A stretch of 15,717 nt of DNA from Podila epigama (GCA_015679605.1 JAAAVE010000092.1:1-15717); one strand, 5' to 3'; shown: positions 1 to 11,774, numbered from the stretch's first letter. Notes: generated by a model not told the origin, from the letters alone. Program-made: numbers and translations.

Positions 1-346
1 AAAAAAAAAAAAAAAAAAACTACCTGCAGTACAAACAACAAGCCACTCAAGCCGTGACTGCTCATTTTCCTTTTTTGGTATTTTCAAGCACTCCGTTGTT
101 GTCCATCCATGCATCGCTTTTTCCATTGCTCTCCTTTGCATCACTTCATTCGTTCGTGTCATATTTCACGAGGTGCTTGCCCATCACACTCGATTCTACA
201 TCAGAGCGGCTCATCCTTCTCCTCTTCTCTCTCACCGTCACTCTCTCTCTTTTCACTCTCTCGTTCACTCTCTCGTTCACTCTCTCTTTTTTGACAACAC
301 GCGACATTCTACGGTCTGCGTGAAGAGGTCCTAGCTTTCGCTGACA
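1..346. other. CT-rich upstream region of the MRS2 gene
   Basis: This stretch precedes the first start codon and contains no gene I can support. It opens with a 19-base A run at the window edge. It then becomes strongly pyrimidine-rich, mainly TTC, CTC and TCT runs from about 60 to 290. Short open frames here encode only Ser/Leu/Phe-rich low-complexity peptides and look like by-products of the pyrimidine bias. The region probably holds the promoter and 5' UTR of the gene starting at 347. I see no clear TATA box. The A run could be a promoter poly(dA) element or the 3' edge of a neighbouring gene; the sequence does not decide. Confidence 0.6.
254..289. repeat. Tandem 12-bp pyrimidine repeat, 3 copies
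   Basis: Two exact copies of CACTCTCTCGTT lie at 254-265 and 266-277. A third copy at 278-289 differs at one position (CACTCTCTCTTT). The repeat sits about 60 bp before the MRS2 start, in the presumed 5' UTR or core promoter. It may be a length-variable element, and no function is visible. Confidence 0.85.
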
Positions 347-2475
347 ATGCGTACAACCATCTGTGCCCAAGCCAGACAACCGTGTCGGGTGATGCGTACA
401 CTATACCAACAAAAATGCTTGCCAACCGCTTCTTGGCTTTCTTATTCCGCAAGAGACCAGTGTCAGCTCTCAATAGCATCCTTGCACCCACAATTCAAAG
501 TGCACTCATCTCGTTACTTTTCAACAACAACGACGACAACAACGACAACAACTACAACAACAGGAGCAGCAGCTCAGGCGACTATGCGAGCTATTTCGAC
601 ACCATCCTTCCAGAAGACTACCAGAGCATTCTCTAATTTGACATCACCATGTTTGTCACGACTGACACCAGTGGCTTCTGATGCAAAAGTAGCCTTGACC
701 CCTCATCACCTACAACCCAACCAAAATGGATATTCTTTTAAGCGCCTGTTTAACTCCCTATCTCTCCTCCGCCCCATGTCTCGTCCGCCACTGGCTACGG
801 CCAAGAGCCCGTCCAGGAAACAACCCTTGTTTACGCAAACAAAAAAACCTCTGGCATCCTCTCACCAGACACAGCAGATCACTTTATTGCAGCCGTGGCG
901 TCGACCTTTCCAATACCCAGTCCAGGAATCACGTCATCTTGCCACCGTACCCTCCAAAACCAACCTCCAGGCATCGCCTGTAGGCGTAGACCCCTCCGTG
1001 CGACTCCAGAGATCGCTTGCCGCTGTCCCCCACCACACCATCAAGAATGAGATCAAGCTTCGTTGTACAGAATTTGACCACAAGGGCAACGTCAAGACGA
1101 CTGCAGGCGAGTTTTTGAAGAGTGATCTGTGCCAACAAGTATGAACAAGTAGACGTATGTTTTTTTATGAAGGACATGTCACTTTTATATCTCTCTTCTT
1201 CTCCTTTCCCCTCCACCTCCCTTTTTGTCTCTCTCTCCCTCTCTTTCTCCTCTTATTTCAATATGGTGAATATTAATTCAAGGTGTTCCTTATTCCTCAT
1301 TCCCTCTATCTTTCAATCGACTTTGCCAGCATGGTCTTCATGCGCGAGATTTGCGCAAGATTGATAGCAGCTTTAACAACCAGATGCCTGTGATTCTTGT
1401 GCGACCAGAGGCCATTTTAGTGAACGTGGGACATATTCGTGCACTGATCAAGGCTGATCTGGTGGTTCTCTTTGACTCCTTTGGATCCACGGACAGCTAC
1501 AATCAGTCCATCTTCATTTATGACCTGGAAGAAAAATTGCGCATGAGCACAAGTGCCGCTGGTGGTCTACCATTTGAGTTTAGGTACGACTTTTCTTTGG
1601 ATGCTACTTTTTTATTTTACAGGACGAGTACTGAATAACGATCGACGACTGGCAATGGACAATGAACAATGGACAACCTGACAACTGATTATGAATCTAT
1701 AATAACTGACTCTGGATGAAATAGAGCATTGGAAGCCATCTTCATTTCTGTCATCACGTCACTTCAATCAGAAATGGATGTTCTCGTTCACTTTGTGACC
1801 AACTTGCTCGGCCACTTGGAAGAAAGTATTGATCAAAACAAGCTGAAAGAGCTGCTTCAGTATTCCAAGAAGTTGTCTCGATTTGAATCCAAGACTCTTT
1901 TAATCCGGGATGTCTTTGTGGAAGTCTTGGACCAAGGTAAGAGCATGTCAACACGAGAGGAGTTGTACTTGGAAACAACATTGTATAGTACACTACAAGC
2001 AAAACAGAACCAAGGGAAAAAAGTGACTGAAAGGCTGTCTATGATTGATGGATGACTAGACGACGATTTGGCCAACATGTACCTGACGGACAAAAAGAAC
2101 GGCCACCCACGGAGCGCAGATTCACACGAGGAGGTTGAGATCTTGTTGGAAGCATACTTGAAGCAGGTGGAGGAAATCGCCAACACGGTGTCAATTTTGA
2201 AGCAACAGATGCAGTCGACCGAGGAGATTGTGAACGTGATCTTGGGCGCCAACCGGAATCAGCTACTTTTGTTTGAGCTACGGATCGCTATGGGTACCCT
2301 CGGTATGTCCAGCGGTGCGATCATTGCCAGTCTCTACGGCATGAACTTGCACAACTACCTCGAAACGAACCCACATGCCTTTGCCATTGTCGCGTCGACC
2401 GCCTTGGGCATGAGCATGATGGTCTTTGCTTTTTGCTCTCGGAAACTAAAAATGCTAGCCAAGGGTACGACGTAA
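347..2475 (+). CDS. MRS2: Mitochondrial Mg2+ channel, MRS2/CorA family (4 exons)
   Basis: Exons are 347-1138, 1330-1583, 1725-1936 and 2060-2475 (stop TAA), giving 557 aa. Family knowledge: Mrs2 forms a pentameric Mg2+ channel in the inner mitochondrial membrane. What is seen: a basic Ser/Thr-rich N-terminus; a conserved soluble domain from about residue 229, which reads CTEFDHKGN across the first junction into HGLHARDLRKID; an IYDLEEKL segment; and a coiled-coil stretch ending at TM1 (about 495-512). The signature YGMN has GMN at 513-515. A short loop with one acidic residue (E521) follows, then TM2 (about 526-545) and a basic tail. The SRYFS motif at 55-59 resembles a matrix-peptidase cleavage site. 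All introns (191, 141 and 123 bp) have GT-AG ends. A second in-frame ATG at 392 opens with the same bases and could also serve as start. Yeast Mrs2 is shorter (about 470 aa), and the excess here is N-terminal. A vacuolar or plasma-membrane CorA relative is less likely given the presequence. Confidence 0.93.
524..562 (+). repeat. Poly-threonine ACN tract in MRS2 exon 1
   Basis: Thirteen consecutive Thr codons (ACA/ACG/ACT mix) encode residues 60-72, directly after the presumed presequence cleavage motif RYFS. The tract is an imperfect trinucleotide repeat and would read as Asn/Asp-rich in another frame. It probably varies in length between strains and may act as a flexible linker at the mature N-terminus. 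Confidence 0.85.
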
Positions 2476-3028
2476 GATCATGTATGTATCCTCATGTGAT
2501 GCGTGAGAGTTGGGATTCTCTTTTTTTTTTCTCTTCCTTTAGAGTTTAGACTGATCCACCATGTTTCCCATGTCTGGATGAATTGACATTCAACTGTTAA
2601 GGGGTCGACTAATTTTTGACCATGCCTTTTTTTTTGGTGCAATAAACGCGCGTTGTCCAAAAAGAGAGTGTGCGTGTGTGAGAGAGTTGTCCATTACATT
2701 GTACAATCCATCCATTCATCCTTCCATTCTTGTGCATGCTACATTCATTGTACATTCCACAACCTCTGTCTTTTATTACCTGTCTCTGTATCCTTGCTTC
2801 TTCTCCCACTTGTCCACTTTTCATTCTTTTTTTTCTCACTCACACATTCATAGAATCAGCCACCACAAAAAGTTCGCGCTGCATAACATTGTGTTCGCAA
2901 TTGACTTTGCACGCGCACAGCTCATGTCCATTATTCCTTCACACTATTCCTCCATTGTTGTTGACACATTTTTCTCACGCGCAGTCGGTGCTTCTTACCT
3001 TTAAGCCAGCCAGTACCCTATATCCACA
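2476..3028. other. Intergenic region between MRS2 and DDB1
   Basis: These 553 bp hold the 3' end of the MRS2 gene (poly(A) signal at 2641-2646) and the promoter and 5' UTR of DDB1. From about 2700 to 2860 the plus strand is pyrimidine-rich (TCCATCCATTCATCC and TTCTTTTTTTTCTC type runs), like the leaders of the other genes. GC-containing CACGCGCA motifs occur near 2911 and 2978, and TTCGCGC near 2873. No gene and no clear TATA box were found. Confidence 0.6.
2641..2646 (+). terminator. Poly(A) signal of MRS2
   Basis: AATAAA lies 165 bp past the MRS2 stop codon, with a T run just upstream and TG-rich sequence downstream (GTGTGCGTGTGTG at about 2668-2680). This is the usual layout of a cleavage and polyadenylation site. 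Confidence 0.65.
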
Positions 3029-6000
3029 ATGAATATTGTCTTTACAGCCCGCAAGTCCAGCTCTGTATCCCAGGCTATCAAGGGCAACTTTACGGGACCA
3101 AAGGACCTGAACCTGATCCTCGGGTAAAACAACTCTTTTCTTTTCAGACATATTGAGGTTGTGTTTATAAGAAGGAAGGAGAAGAGACAAAAAAGAAGGT
3201 GGCATGGGCCGTATACTGACGATCTATCGTCCACATTTCTTTAACCAATGATAACAATAATATCTTGGGTGATCGACATCGACAAAAAAATGAACCTTTA
3301 CGTGTTTCTTAGAAAGGGCAATCGGGTGGAGGTCTACTTGATTAGTCGTGATGGCCTCAAGCTCGTCAAGGAGTTTGGTATATATGGCGAAATTGCTTTT
3401 TTCGAGACGTTTCGACCGCCTGTAAGTTGTATCAACATTATTATAACGCAAAGGACACGAAAATCATTGTGCCTAATAGTGACCATCTATCCCATCCACT
3501 TACACTCATACTACCCCTCATCTCTCTCTCTCTCTCGGGATGGATACATGTCCGAATAATAAAAGGGCCACTCGACAGACCTCCTGCTATTGTCAACAGC
3601 TGCGAACCAAATGTTGACACTCGCCCTCAAATTGACATCCAACGGCTCCCTATCACCACACGATGCAGGCGTGCACTCCAGACATTTCAGCATTGTCGCG
3701 GACACGCTCACAGAGCTCTCTGACCGGCATGCACGACCCGCCGAGCTTGGTCAACGGATGGCGATCGACCCAGCTTCATCGGTCGTTTGTCTGCATTTGT
3801 ATCAGGGCTTGCTTAAATGCGTGCCTGTCAATCCCTTCAGTGCTGCCGCCACAGCTGCCTCGGGTATTTCCTCCAATAGCGGCAGGGGCCTCAGCCGACA
3901 TGTGAAGGCCACTGACAAGACGTTTCTCGATCATTTCAATATCACGATTGAGGAAGTCAGCATCATGTCTATGGACTTTTTGCATGGCGTAGATAAGCCT
4001 ACCTTGGCCATCCTCTACCAGGACCACAAGGAGATTCGCCACGTCAAAACATACGAACTCGACATTAAGAATGAGGATAAGGTCGAGACGGGCTGGTCTC
4101 AAAGCGGCCTCGCTGGTGCACAGCACTGTATTGCTGTACCCCTGCCAATCGGTAAGTTGAAGCACATAGCACATTTGCAATTGCATTCGCCTTTTTGCAT
4201 CCGCATTCCACAAACTTCAAGACATTGAACATGACAATAGATACAGATGGATGATAGACTAGAATGAACCCCTACCGTGCTGACACGAGTCTTTTGTTTC
4301 TTCTTTCTTAGGTGGAATCCTTGTCACTGGAGAATACTCCATCTCATACTTCAATCCCACGCAGCGGTCGGCACCGCTCTCTATCACCATCGATGCCACC
4401 ATCATTAACAGCATTGCACGTGTAGATGACCATGGACAACGATATCTTCTTGGTGATAACAACGGAAACTTGTACGTCCTGGTCCTCATCTGCAACGATG
4501 CCGCAGCTTCTACGTCATCATCTGCTTCAAGCTCACTGCACTCTTTACGAGTACAAGACATGAAGTTTGAGCGTTTAGGTACTACCTCCATCTCAGAGGC
4601 CATGGTGTACCTTGACAATGACCATGTCTTTGTTGGCTCTCACCTGGGTGATTCGCAGCTTGTTCTCCTCCATACTGAACCAGATACAGATGGCGAGTTC
4701 CTGGAGGTCATGGAGACTTTTATTAATGTTGGTCCAGTCGTCGACTTTGAAGTTGTTGATTTGGAAGGTCAAGGCCAGGTATGTTTTGCTGGAGTGCTAT
4801 TTCCAATGGATTATGCTAGCCTTCCATTCATTTCTTGCACTGAAGAGATGGTTTGTGGTTTTTGTCGGGCTGAAGGCGAAGAGCTGCGCACTAATACTGT
4901 AGTGACCACACCGCACACTCACTCACTCACTCACTCACTCTTGCTCTCTCTGATGTGACTCAATAGGGTCTTATTGTGTCATGTTCAGGAGCCTTCAAGG
5001 ACGGAGCCCTTCGTGTCATCCGAAACGGCGTGGGCATCAACGACCAAGCAGTGTTGGAGCTACCAGGGATTAAACGCGTTTGGTCACTAAAGGATACCTT
5101 GGACTCTACGTAAGGATTGACAGCATGCTATTCTTCCTTTTTTTTTTTTTTTATCCTTCAGCTCATTTACAGGCACTGACTCCGCTATTTCTCAACTGGA
5201 CTCTCTCTGATAGTGCTGAAAATACGCTGGTGATGAGTTTCTTGGAATCGACCAGAGTTGTCCGTGTGACACCCGAGACGGAGATGGTGCAAGTGGATTT
5301 AGATGGGTTCGTGACGGACGCACCTACACTTTTGGTCGGCAACACCAAAGGCGACTTTATTCTGCAGGTGACTCCCAGCTCTGTAAGACTCATTGCGCCT
5401 CCCCAACATATCCAGTCTGGCCTTGTGGCCGAATGGAAGCCTCATGCCGGGCAAGTGATCTCAATTGCGGCCATGAATGCAACACAATGCCTTGTCGCAG
5501 TAGGAGGCAGCACTCTTGTCTATTTGGCTATCGGTTCTGGTGTGCTGAACAAAGTTGGGTAAGATGTGAAGCATTATAATATGGTCATTAAGGAAATATG
5601 TCTCTACAGCGTGTTCTAATCGAGATGTCTTCCTTTTCGACATGTTGTTCAAACAAACAAACAAACAAAAAACGCGCATATACACACACTTAGACAAACA
5701 ATATTTGCAAACGAAATTGCTTGCATTGATGTCACGTCGATCGATCATGCTGATCGAAACGCATCACCAGTCTGTGCTGTTGGACTCTGGACTGAAATCA
5801 AAGTACACCTCATTCGGTTGCCAACGATGGAAATTCTGGCGACACATGAGCTGGCAGGCGAGATTCTTCCACGGTCTCTGCTTCTGACCCGATTTGAGGC
5901 CGTGCCGTATCTTTTGGTTGGCCTTGGAGACGGCCAGCTCATGACGTTCATTCTTGAGCCAGGGCTCGACCAATTGAATAATCCCAAGAGGATTTCATTG

Positions 6001-7962
6001 GGAACGCAACCTATTATTCTGCGACAGATCTCTACTGGTGATGGCTCTGGTAACGGACATGTCTTTGCATGCAGCGATCGACCGACAGTGATTTATAGCT
6101 CGAACCGAAAGTTGCTGTATTCGAACGTGAACCTGAAGGAGGCTGCTACTGCGTGTTCCTTCAACTGCGACGCGTTTCCAGGAGCGCTTGCGATTGTTGG
6201 TTCGGATGAGGAAGGGACGTTGCGGATTGGAGGCATTGACGAGTTCCAAGAGCTTCATGTGCAAACTTACCCAACTAGGGAGAATGACCGTCGCATTGCT
6301 TACTTGCCTTCAAGGAAATGTTTCGGCGTAGTCGCATCGAAGATGGTCAATGAACAACCCGAGATGCTGGGCACGACAAGGATAATTTCTGCGGATGAGG
6401 ATGAAGTTGGCTTTATTCGTGTTCACGATGACCAGACCTTTGACCGTAAGTTGAGTCTAGATGTGCTATGTTTGTGTGCTGTGTTGTGTGTGGACTTTTT
6501 TTTCTTTTGTCGGCATTCTCTTTATGATAATCAGCGTCAATGGTTCGGCGTTGTCGTATTAGGCGCGTGTGAGCATGTAGTGACATACTAAACTTTCTCA
6601 TTCAATTTTCCCTCTCTCACTTTTTTCTTTTACAGTCCAAAGCTCGTTTGAATTGTCCGAAAACGAGCTTGGTCAATGCATTGCAGCGGTGACATTCACA
6701 GGTGACAGTACTACGTATCTTGCAGTGGGCACGACTTACTTTTATCCGACTGAGGATATTCCAACCAAAGGTCGCATTCTGATTCTGGAAGTGTCGGACA
6801 CGAGCCAGCTCAAACACGTTGCGGAAGTTGAGGTCAAGGGAGCGGTGCTTTGTATCCGAGAATTCAATGGCAAGCTTCTGTGTGCGGTGAACAGCGAGCT
6901 CAAGATTTATGAATGGAACAGCACGGAACTTGGTGGTATGGACTCGAGTCTGTCACTTGAGTGTTCGCACCGGGGTTTCATCATGCTGGTAGGCATGTCT
7001 ACCCATGGTGACTTTATCTTGGCAGGTGATTTGATGAAGAGTGCAACGCTGTTGAGGTACAAAGCCAATGAGAAGAAGATTGAAGAAATCGCGAGGGATA
7101 GCATTCCCACGTGGTTGACAGCGGTAGAGATTCTGGATGATGAAACGTTTATCATGGCAGACGATGAGTGCAATCTCGTGACGCTGGCCAAGAACACGGA
7201 GACTACGAGTGATTCCGAGGCCAAGAAGCTTCAGCGGATAGGATATTGGCATCTTGGCGAGCAAGTCAATTGCTTCAAAGCAGGTATAGACCAGACTACT
7301 GCTCTGGATGTGATTTTTATCTTCATTTTCACTGTTTAATTTACATTTTTCTTTTTTTTTTTTCTGTTGTGGTAGGTACATTGATCATGGCGAACCAGGA
7401 AACGGATGCTCCAGCAGTTCCAAAACTGTTGTTTGCGACTGTTTCGGGTACAATTGGTGTGATTGCCAGTTTGAGTAAGGAAAACTATGATCTCCTGCGA
7501 CAGCTCGAGACAAACCTTGAGAAAGTAGTTCGTGGTGTCGGCGGCCTTGATCATGCTTCGTAAGTTATTGTCTTTTCCTTTGCTTCGATGTCTCCTTGTT
7601 CGATGCCTTTTTTTGTGTGTGTCCTATGCTTCCTTCTTCCAATGCCCTCCTTCCCTTGCCTCTTTCTTCATCTGACAAGACACCATTTTATTATGACAAT
7701 GACGAATAGGTGGCGATGCTTCAAGGACAAGTCGCGGACATTGCCTCAGAGTGGGTTCATTGATGGTGACTTGATTGAGCTCTTCTTGGACCTGAACGAA
7801 GATGAGATTAACCTTGTGATGGAGGGCAAATCCGCGGGTGAGGCAAGTGAGGACACGACCATGTCTCTTCATGCCACATCTGGTGTTGAGCGTCAAGAAA
7901 AGATCAATGTACCTGTAGGGGAGGTGACAAGAATAGTCGAAGAACTGTTGCGACTTCACTAA
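3029..7962 (+). CDS. DDB1: DNA damage-binding protein 1, CUL4 ligase adaptor (10 exons)
   Basis: Exons are 3029-3123, 3313-3421, 3566-4151, 4312-4778, 4967-5109, 5214-5558, 5694-6445, 6636-7283, 7376-7559 and 7710-7962, giving 1193 aa in one continuous frame (human DDB1 is 1140 aa). Family knowledge: DDB1 has three beta-propellers (BPA, BPB, BPC) and a C-terminal helical domain. It links CUL4-RBX1 to substrate receptors in DNA repair, replication licensing and protein turnover. Matches run the whole length: MNIVFTARKSSSVSQAIKGNFT at the start, RYLLGD and VGSHLGDSQL in BPA, SCSGAFKDG and LPGIK in BPB, CSDRPTVIYSS and NVNLKE before BPC, GDFILAGDLMKS and VEILDDE in BPC, GFIDGDLIE and a final EELLRLH. 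Odd points: a Ser/Ala-rich insert at about residues 155-170 and a second at about 325-335 in propeller loops, plus a shortened loop near 815-825. Introns are 92-190 bp, all GT-AG. Intron 5 skips two upstream AGs. Confidence 0.97.
4917..4940 (+). repeat. (ACTC)6 microsatellite in DDB1 intron 4
   Basis: Six perfect ACTC units lie 26 bp before the acceptor of DDB1 intron 4 (4779-4966). They form part of its pyrimidine-rich 3' end, so the repeat may double as the polypyrimidine tract. Confidence 0.9.
5110..5213 (+). other. DDB1 intron 5 with two bypassed upstream AG acceptors
   Basis: The donor is AC|GTAAGG. A T14-type tract followed by CAG (5159-5161) and TTTACAG (5166-5172) looks like the acceptor, but joining at either place gives a stop within about 16 codons. 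Only the AG at 5212-5213 restores the family sequence DTLDST-AENTLVMSF. A branch-like ACTGAC at 5175-5180 lies past both decoy AGs and 33 bp before the true one, which explains how they are skipped. Confidence 0.85.
5650..5668 (+). repeat. (AAAC)n microsatellite in DDB1 intron 6
   Basis: About four to five AAAC units run into an A-rich stretch, 25 bp before the acceptor TTAG at 5690-5693. They lie inside the intron (5559-5693). Confidence 0.85.
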
Positions 7963-7965
7963 AGG

Positions 7966-7971
7966 AATAAA
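7966..7971 (+). terminator. Poly(A) signal of DDB1
   Basis: AATAAA starts 4 bp past the stop TAA at 7960-7962. A second overlapping pair (AATAAATAAA, 8011-8020) may be the one used, because the first leaves an extremely short 3' UTR. Confidence 0.6.
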
Positions 7972-8036
7972 TCAATAACTTCTTAACTCAACAAGAATGC
8001 ATGTTTAAACAATAAATAAATTGGCAAAATGTGCGA

Positions 8037-8042
8037 TTTATT
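8037..8042 (-). terminator. Poly(A) signal of the GNAT gene
   Basis: TTTATT on the plus strand reads AATAAA on the minus strand, 7 bp past the stop TAA of the acetyltransferase gene. Cleavage would then fall close to the end of DDB1. Confidence 0.55.
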
Positions 8043-8048
8043 AAACTT

Positions 8049-8627
8049 TTACGTGGTAGAACGGTTGAGAGAACATCGGAATGCACCCGTGTCACGTAGT
8101 TTAAAGCCTAGGGACTCGTACAGCTGTCTGGCTTGGACACGGTCCGGTCTACTCGTTAAATCAATGTTTTCACATCCATGGACATGTTCAGCCTCGTGTA
8201 TTACACATTGCATCAAGCCACGTCCGAGACCCAATCCACGGTACTCGTCTAACACAACGACATCCTCGATATGAGCACGGGTTGCCATGAGCAAGGATAT
8301 AACCACCAGTGTCGCACAGCCAACGATACGCGTGATGTGATTGTCGTCAGGGTCGTTCTCTGTGGCGATAAAGAGGTTGAACGTTGGTGTGACGGCAAGG
8401 CATTGTTCGATGCGCTCAGGACTCGGGCCTCTGTCAGTTCGAGATGAAAGCTGCGGGAAGAGCTTGTCGAGTGACTGCTGGAGAAGTAGAGTAGGGACAG
8501 GGCGATGGTCCTCGGTTTGAAGCGTCATGGACTGGGCTTGCTGTTCATTGACGAGGCGCCAAGTGGTGATGGCACGCGAATGTGTCGCGCTGTTTATTGT
8601 TCGCGGTTCGACAGCAACAAAGGGCAT
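8049..8627 (-). CDS. GNAT-family N-acetyltransferase, intronless
   Basis: This is a single exon of 192 aa, ATG at 8627-8625 with A at -3 and stop TAA at 8051-8049. It is a GCN5-related fold: a variable N-terminus with a Gln-rich patch, then FIATE and RIVGCATLVVI strands (about 85-111). Motif A reads EDVVVLDEYRGLGLGRGL, with the acetyl-CoA pyrophosphate-binding RGLGLGRG at 130-137. Motif B ends with LYESLGF (170-175), and the upstream LTSRP pattern is common in small-molecule and protein GNATs. Family knowledge says it transfers acetyl from acetyl-CoA to an amine. The substrate cannot be read from the sequence. No signal peptide or membrane segment is seen, so it is probably cytosolic or nuclear. 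It is one of two minus-strand genes here and the only intronless one in the window. That may reflect acquisition by transfer or simple intron loss, and the codon use looks similar to its neighbours. Confidence 0.87.
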   Translation of the reverse strand: MPFVAVEPRTINSATHSRAITTWRLVNEQQAQSMTLQTEDHRPVPTLLLQQSLDKLFPQLSSRTDRGPSPERIEQCLAVTPTFNLFIATENDPDDNHITRIVGCATLVVISLLMATRAHIEDVVVLDEYRGLGLGRGLMQCVIHEAEHVHGCENIDLTSRPDRVQARQLYESLGFKLRDTGAFRCSLNRSTT

Positions 8628-8814
8628 TGTTTTTCAAGTGAAGAGTGAAGAAGGATCAGTGATGAGCGGTGAGTGATGAATAAGTGCGTGTGAATGTGTA
8701 AATGTACAGTTTTAAAGTGGAGTGTGTAAAAATGTAAATGTTAATGTGTCCATTTGACCTTTTTTTAAGCTCATGGAGAACATGAGGTGAGCAGAAAAAA
8801 ACGCCAAAATAGTG

Positions 8815-8876
8815 ACGCGTTAAGAAGTAAAAAGGTATGATTTCTTTTTATTTTTTCTTTTTGTCACTGAACGCGT
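8815..8876. promoter_or_regulatory. Pair of ACGCGT (MCB-like) boxes
   Basis: ACGCGT at 8815-8820 and again at 8871-8876 is the palindromic MluI cell-cycle box. In fungi it is bound by the MBF (Mbp1/Swi6) factor in G1/S promoters. The pair lies 188 and 244 bp upstream of the GNAT start. Two copies in 62 bp is suggestive, but the hexamer alone is weak evidence, and one copy overlaps the VPS4 3' UTR. Confidence 0.35.
8847..8852 (-). terminator. Poly(A) signal of VPS4
   Basis: TTTATT on the plus strand (AATAAA on the minus strand) lies 85 bp past the VPS4 stop within an A-rich stretch of the minus strand. Confidence 0.55.
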
Positions 8877-8936
8877 CTTCCTTGCACAAAGCATCCACGC
8901 ACTCGATTCACTCGCCTCACTCGTCAATGGATAACA

Positions 8937-11106
<2,170 letters not shown>

Positions 11107-11774
11107 TTGAGCAAACAATCAAGACGAGTTGTGTACTTTGTACGTGTGAGTGAGTGGGTTGGGGTGAGTGAGCGGGTGAGTGTGAGTTCTTGAGTCTGAG
11201 GTGTAAGGAATGAGCAGGTGGGTATAGAATTGGCGAGAGAAACGATTAAAGTGAGGTGACGAGTAGAGTTGAAAAAAAAAAAAAAAAAGTTGATGCTTGC
11301 AGTCGAAAAGAAATCCAAGAACACGTGATGTATCTTCTTTTCAAGTATTTGTTCGTTCATTCTGGTAGGCTGGGCGATATGGTGAATATTACCACCATGA
11401 ACATGGGTCGATCAATAAAAACATGTCAAATCCAGGTAAGGGCTTACCGAGTCATGGGAGTTCACTCGTCGAGACCATGGCAGAAGGGGGTTTTTTTTTG
11501 GTACATGTTATGCCATGATTTTTGTGCTATGGCAGTTTTGCGCGCTCTTTTGCCAAGAACATAACATAATGCCCCTTAAAATGGATGGCTCACCACTTGC
11601 CTCGCACGCTCTCGCCACTTTTTTTTTTTTTTATCCACTTTGCACCCCATTCACTCTTTGTCACACATCCACTTTTGCTCATTCATTCATTCATTCACAC
11701 TTTCACAAACCTCATTCACTTGCTAACACACACGCATACTCTCATTAATCTGCACATACACGTCCCTGAGCCAA
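11107..11774. promoter_or_regulatory. Divergent promoter region between VPS4 and the lipase gene
   Basis: These 668 bp separate two start codons that point away from each other. They contain an A17 tract (11272-11288) and a T14 tract (11619-11632), a GAGTG-rich stretch (about 11145-11190) next to VPS4, and a CT-rich stretch (11640-11720) next to the lipase gene. Long homopolymer tracts exclude nucleosomes in fungi, so this is a plausible shared open promoter. Upstream ATGs near 11581 and 11585 open short frames, one of which overlaps the lipase start out of frame. The lipase transcript therefore probably begins downstream of them. No clear TATA box or gene was found. Confidence 0.55.
11681..11696 (+). 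repeat. (ATTC)4 microsatellite
   Basis: Four perfect ATTC units lie in the CT-rich leader about 80 bp before the lipase start. Confidence 0.8.

Larger units (their letters stand above)
7963..8048. other. Compact convergent 3' region between DDB1 and the GNAT gene
   Basis: Only 86 bp separate the two facing stop codons. The plus strand carries AATAAA at 7966-7971, 4 bp after the DDB1 stop, and a further AATAAATAAA at 8011-8020. The minus strand carries AATAAA (TTTATT at 8037-8042), 7 bp after the GNAT stop. The two 3' UTRs therefore probably overlap. Confidence 0.7.
8628..8936. other. Intergenic region between VPS4 and the GNAT gene
   Basis: These 309 bp carry the VPS4 3' UTR (minus-strand poly(A) signal at 8847-8852) and the promoter of the GNAT gene, which is transcribed in the same direction. 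Two ACGCGT hexamers occur at 8815-8820 and 8871-8876. A stretch rich in GTGTAAATGTA repeats (8690-8745) lies closer to the GNAT start. No gene was found. Confidence 0.6.

Noticed and set aside
54-323. Open frame of 89 codons near the left edge
   Set aside because: The product is only Ser/Leu/Phe/Thr low complexity from a CT-rich tract. Other frames there are equally open, and no domain or family match is visible.
1857-2252. Minus-strand open frame of 131 codons across MRS2 exons 3-4
   Set aside because: It is antisense to a well-matched coding region and crosses a real intron. Its Cys/Ser-rich product has no recognisable domain.
3427-3723. Plus-strand open frame that could extend DDB1 after exon 2
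   Set aside because: It disagrees with the family sequence. The acceptor at 3565 in another frame gives GHSTDLLLLSTAANQ, which matches DDB1 proteins.
5650-5668. AAAC repeat considered as a CRISPR- or telomere-like element
   Set aside because: It is a short simple repeat inside a DDB1 intron, with no spacers and no telomeric unit.
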